Shown here: piece by piece, positions 13,233 through 15,251 of the stretch
Numbering within the stretch: the first letter of the stretch is position 1
Layout of the letters: every line of letters starts with the position of its first letter
Translations under genes and position numbers: made by a program
Assembly (NCBI GenBank): GCA_016933985.1
Contig: JAFGTU010000157.1
Span: 1-15,251 of the forward strand
Length of the DNA stretch: 15,251 nucleotides
Direction of reading: 5' to 3'
DNA from: Sedimentisphaerales bacterium
GTDB lineage: Bacteria; Planctomycetota; Phycisphaerae; Sedimentisphaerales; Anaerobacaceae
The notes under the pieces: generated by a model
What the model saw: only the letters and a program-made list of their open reading frames with translations
Told to the model about the DNA's origin: nothing
Databases searched by the model: none

Positions 13233-15251
13233 ATGATTAATCTCAAGCGACTTGCAGTCTTGGTTCTGACGGCTTGCGGCGTATCTCTGAGCAGAGAGCC
13301 GAGGCCCGACTGGCTCGTAACGCCGGTTACGGAATCCGTCACCGTGGCCGAGAGGCTCGGAGGCAGGGAGATTGTGATGAGTAACGGCCTGATAAGCCGA
13401 ACGTTTCGACTGGCGCCCAATGCGGCGACGGTCGCGTACGACAACCTGATGACGGGGGCGTCTGTTATTAGGGGGATCAAGCCGGAAGCGATAGTGGAGA
13501 TTGACGGGCGGAAGTACGAGGTGGGGGGGCTGGCCGGACAGGTGGAGTATGGGTATCTGTTGGAAGAGTGGGTGGATTCGCTTACGAGCAACCCGGAAGC
13601 GTTCCAATTTTGCGGTTTTAAGGCGGGGCAGACGAAGGAGCGTTTTGCGTGGTGGCGGAAGCGCTACTCGGCGGATGCGGCCTGGCCGCTGGCGGGGGCG
13701 TCGCTGACGCTGAGTTTTGCGCCGCCGGCGGGAAAGCTCGACGGGGTGAAGCTGGCGGTGCACTATGAGATGTACGAGGGGATTCCGCTACTATCCAAAT
13801 GGTTTACGATTCAGAACGAGGGAGAGAAAGCGGTGAGGCTCGATACGTTTGTGAGCGAGGTCTTGGCGGTGGTGGAGTACGAATCGCTCGTAAATGTGCC
13901 GACGCGGTGGGAGTATCCGAATTTGCACGTCGAGAGCGACTACGAGTTCGGCGGGGACGACCCTAAAACGGCGAACAAGACCACGTATTGGGCTCCGGAC
14001 CCGCAGTATAGCACGCAGATCAACTACGTTCGCCGGTCGCCGGTGATGCTGGAGAGCAGGCCTCTAATCGGTCCGGATGTGGCGATTGAGCCGGGCGGGA
14101 GGTTTGAATCGTTCAGAACGTTCGAGCTGATTCACGACGGCACCGAGCGGGAGCGCAAGGGCCTGGCCGTGCGGAGGATGTACCGAACGATTGCGCCGTG
14201 GGTTACGGAGAATCCGATACTGATGCACGTTCGCAGCGCGGATGCGAAATCGGTTAGGCTGGCGATCGACCAGTGCGCGGAGGCGGGTTTTGAGATGGTG
14301 ATAATGACGTTCGGAAGCGGGTTTGATATGGAGAACGTCGATCCTGGGTATATGGCGCAGGTGAAGGAGCTGGCCGATTATGCACACAGCAGGGGGATTG
14401 AGCTGGGCGGATATTCGCTCCTGGCGAGCCGAAGAATAAGCGACGAGGACGATGTGATAAATCCGCAGACGGGCAAACCGGGCGGGGCGATCTTCGGCAA
14501 TTCCCCGTGTTTGTGCAGCAAGTGGGGCGAGAACTACTTCCAGAGAATCCGTACCTTCATCGAGCAGACGGGGATAGATGTGCTTGAACACGATGGGTCT
14601 TATCCGGGGGACGTGTGCGCTTCGGAGAGTCATCCGGGGCATAAAGGGCTTAACGATTCGCAGTGGAAACAGTGGAAGGTCATTACGGATTTCTACAAGT
14701 GGTGTCGGGGGCGCGGGGTGTATTTGAATGTGCCGGACTGGTATTTCCTGAGCGGCTCGACGAAGAGCGCGATGGGGTACAGGGAGACGAACTGGTCGCT
14801 GCCAAGGGACAGGCAGATTATCCTGGGTCGGCAGAATATCTACGACGGGACGTGGACGAAGACGCCGAGCATGGGATGGATGTTCGTGCCGCTGGTGGAG
14901 TATCAAGGGGGCGGTGCGGCGGCGACGCTGGAGCCGTTGAGCGAGCATTTAGACGCCTACGGCGCGCACCTGGCGCAGAATTTCGGGTCCGGTGTGCAGG
15001 CGTGCTATCGCGGGCCGAGGCTTTATGATACCGAGCAAACAAGGCAAGTGGTCAAAAAGTGGGTGGACTTCTACAAGAAGCACCGCGACATACTCGATTC
15101 GGACATTATCCACGTCCGCCGGGCCGACGGACGCGATATTGACTGCATTTTGCACGTCAATCCCGGCTTAAAGGAAAAGGCCCTGGCAATGGCCTATAAC
15201 CCGTTGGACCGCAGCGTGCAAAAGGAATTGACACTTCCCCTATATTACACC
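13233..15251 (+). CDS. Large putative glycoside hydrolase lipoprotein, 3' end outside the window (partial)
   Basis: The frame is open from ATG at 13233 to the right edge (673 codons, no stop). The N-terminus has a short lipoprotein signal with lipobox L12-T13-A14-C15. Residues about 30-300 are beta-rich, as in the N-terminal supersandwich of alpha-galactosidase-type enzymes. A TIM-barrel-like part follows: LAIDQCAEAGFEMVIMTF, then VKELADYAHSRGIELGGYSLLASRR, then IDVLEHDGSYPGD, where D454 is at the position of the catalytic nucleophile of clan GH-D enzymes (GH27/GH36/GH31-like). A second conserved block contains VYLNVPDWYFLSGS. I infer a GH36/GH27-related glycosidase, without a defined substrate. 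Codon third positions are strongly G-rich (GCG, ACG, GGG, CTG). The start has a weak GAAAGGG upstream. It lies 50 bases after comF and could share its transcript. Confidence 0.75.
   Translation, partial: MINLKRLAVLVLTACGVSLSREPRPDWLVTPVTESVTVAERLGGREIVMSNGLISRTFRLAPNAATVAYDNLMTGASVIRGIKPEAIVEIDGRKYEVGGLAGQVEYGYLLEEWVDSLTSNPEAFQFCGFKAGQTKERFAWWRKRYSADAAWPLAGASLTLSFAPPAGKLDGVKLAVHYEMYEGIPLLSKWFTIQNEGEKAVRLDTFVSEVLAVVEYESLVNVPTRWEYPNLHVESDYEFGGDDPKTANKTTYWAPDPQYSTQINYVRRSPVMLESRPLIGPDVAIEPGGRFESFRTFELIHDGTERERKGLAVRRMYRTIAPWVTENPILMHVRSADAKSVRLAIDQCAEAGFEMVIMTFGSGFDMENVDPGYMAQVKELADYAHSRGIELGGYSLLASRRISDEDDVINPQTGKPGGAIFGNSPCLCSKWGENYFQRIRTFIEQTGIDVLEHDGSYPGDVCASESHPGHKGLNDSQWKQWKVITDFYKWCRGRGVYLNVPDWYFLSGSTKSAMGYRETNWSLPRDRQIILGRQNIYDGTWTKTPSMGWMFVPLVEYQGGGAAATLEPLSEHLDAYGAHLAQNFGSGVQACYRGPRLYDTEQTRQVVKKWVDFYKKHRDILDSDIIHVRRADGRDIDCILHVNPGLKEKALAMAYNPLDRSVQKELTLPLYYT

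Noticed and set aside
12963..13763. 266-codon minus-strand open frame
   Set aside because: Antisense to the conserved comF C-terminus and the start of the glycosidase; Arg/Pro-rich, no motif.
14064..14948. 294-codon minus-strand open frame
   Set aside because: Antisense to the glycosidase barrel, whose sense frame is continuous and shows signal and active-site-like motifs; the shadow is Arg/Pro/Leu-rich as expected opposite G-ending codons.
1..15251. Transposase, integrase, tRNA or rRNA that would explain the accessory block
   Set aside because: I looked on both strands and saw none; any mobility explanation must come from comparison with other genomes.

Overview
The window looks like a chromosomal segment of a bacterium from the Planctomycetota, most likely a Phycisphaerae-type lineage. 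This is inferred from secreted DUF4838 and beta-propeller glycosidase-like proteins of a style common in that phylum, from moderately high GC with mixed gene orientation, and from an unusually long ribosomal protein bS16. No 16S rRNA or other decisive marker is present, so the assignment is an inference.

Layout, left to right. At 1-1474 (minus strand) lies the tail of the classic translation/secretion cluster: rpsP, trmD and, at the very edge, the first codons of a gene in the rplS position; no rimM lies between rpsP and trmD. At 1475-1747 is the rpsP promoter and leader region. At 1748-4837 (minus) is a stand-alone single-chain restriction-modification enzyme with an N-terminal PD-(D/E)xK nuclease motif, an m6A methylase and a type ISP-like C-terminal region. 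At 4908-8891 is a divergent pair of exported carbohydrate-active proteins: a beta-propeller glycosidase-like protein (minus) and a DUF4838 lipoprotein (plus), driven by overlapping head-to-head promoters. At 8927-11157 (minus) is ffh followed by a small membrane protein and a small unknown protein with no obvious start codon. At 11320-12315 (minus) is a glycosyltransferase-like protein, divergent from a ComF-family phosphoribosyltransferase (plus), which is followed at 13233 by a large putative secreted glycosidase lipoprotein running off the right edge.

How it fits together. In many bacteria ffh and rpsP-rimM-trmD-rplS are neighbours. Here ffh and rpsP keep the same order and strand but are separated by about 8.3 kb of accessory DNA (one defence gene, a two-gene glycan-utilisation divergon and two small genes). 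The three exported glycan-related proteins suggest a polysaccharide-degrading lifestyle.

The least ordinary signals are: (i) seven heptamer repeats that make up nearly the whole predicted 5' leader of ffh; (ii) a 162-residue low-complexity tail on bS16; (iii) an 11-bp direct repeat bracketing the restriction-modification gene, with a dyad in its promoter; (iv) the overlapping face-to-face promoters of the glycan pair; (v) a UGA or non-AUG initiation puzzle downstream of ffh. No rRNA, tRNA, CRISPR array, transposase or integrase was seen.
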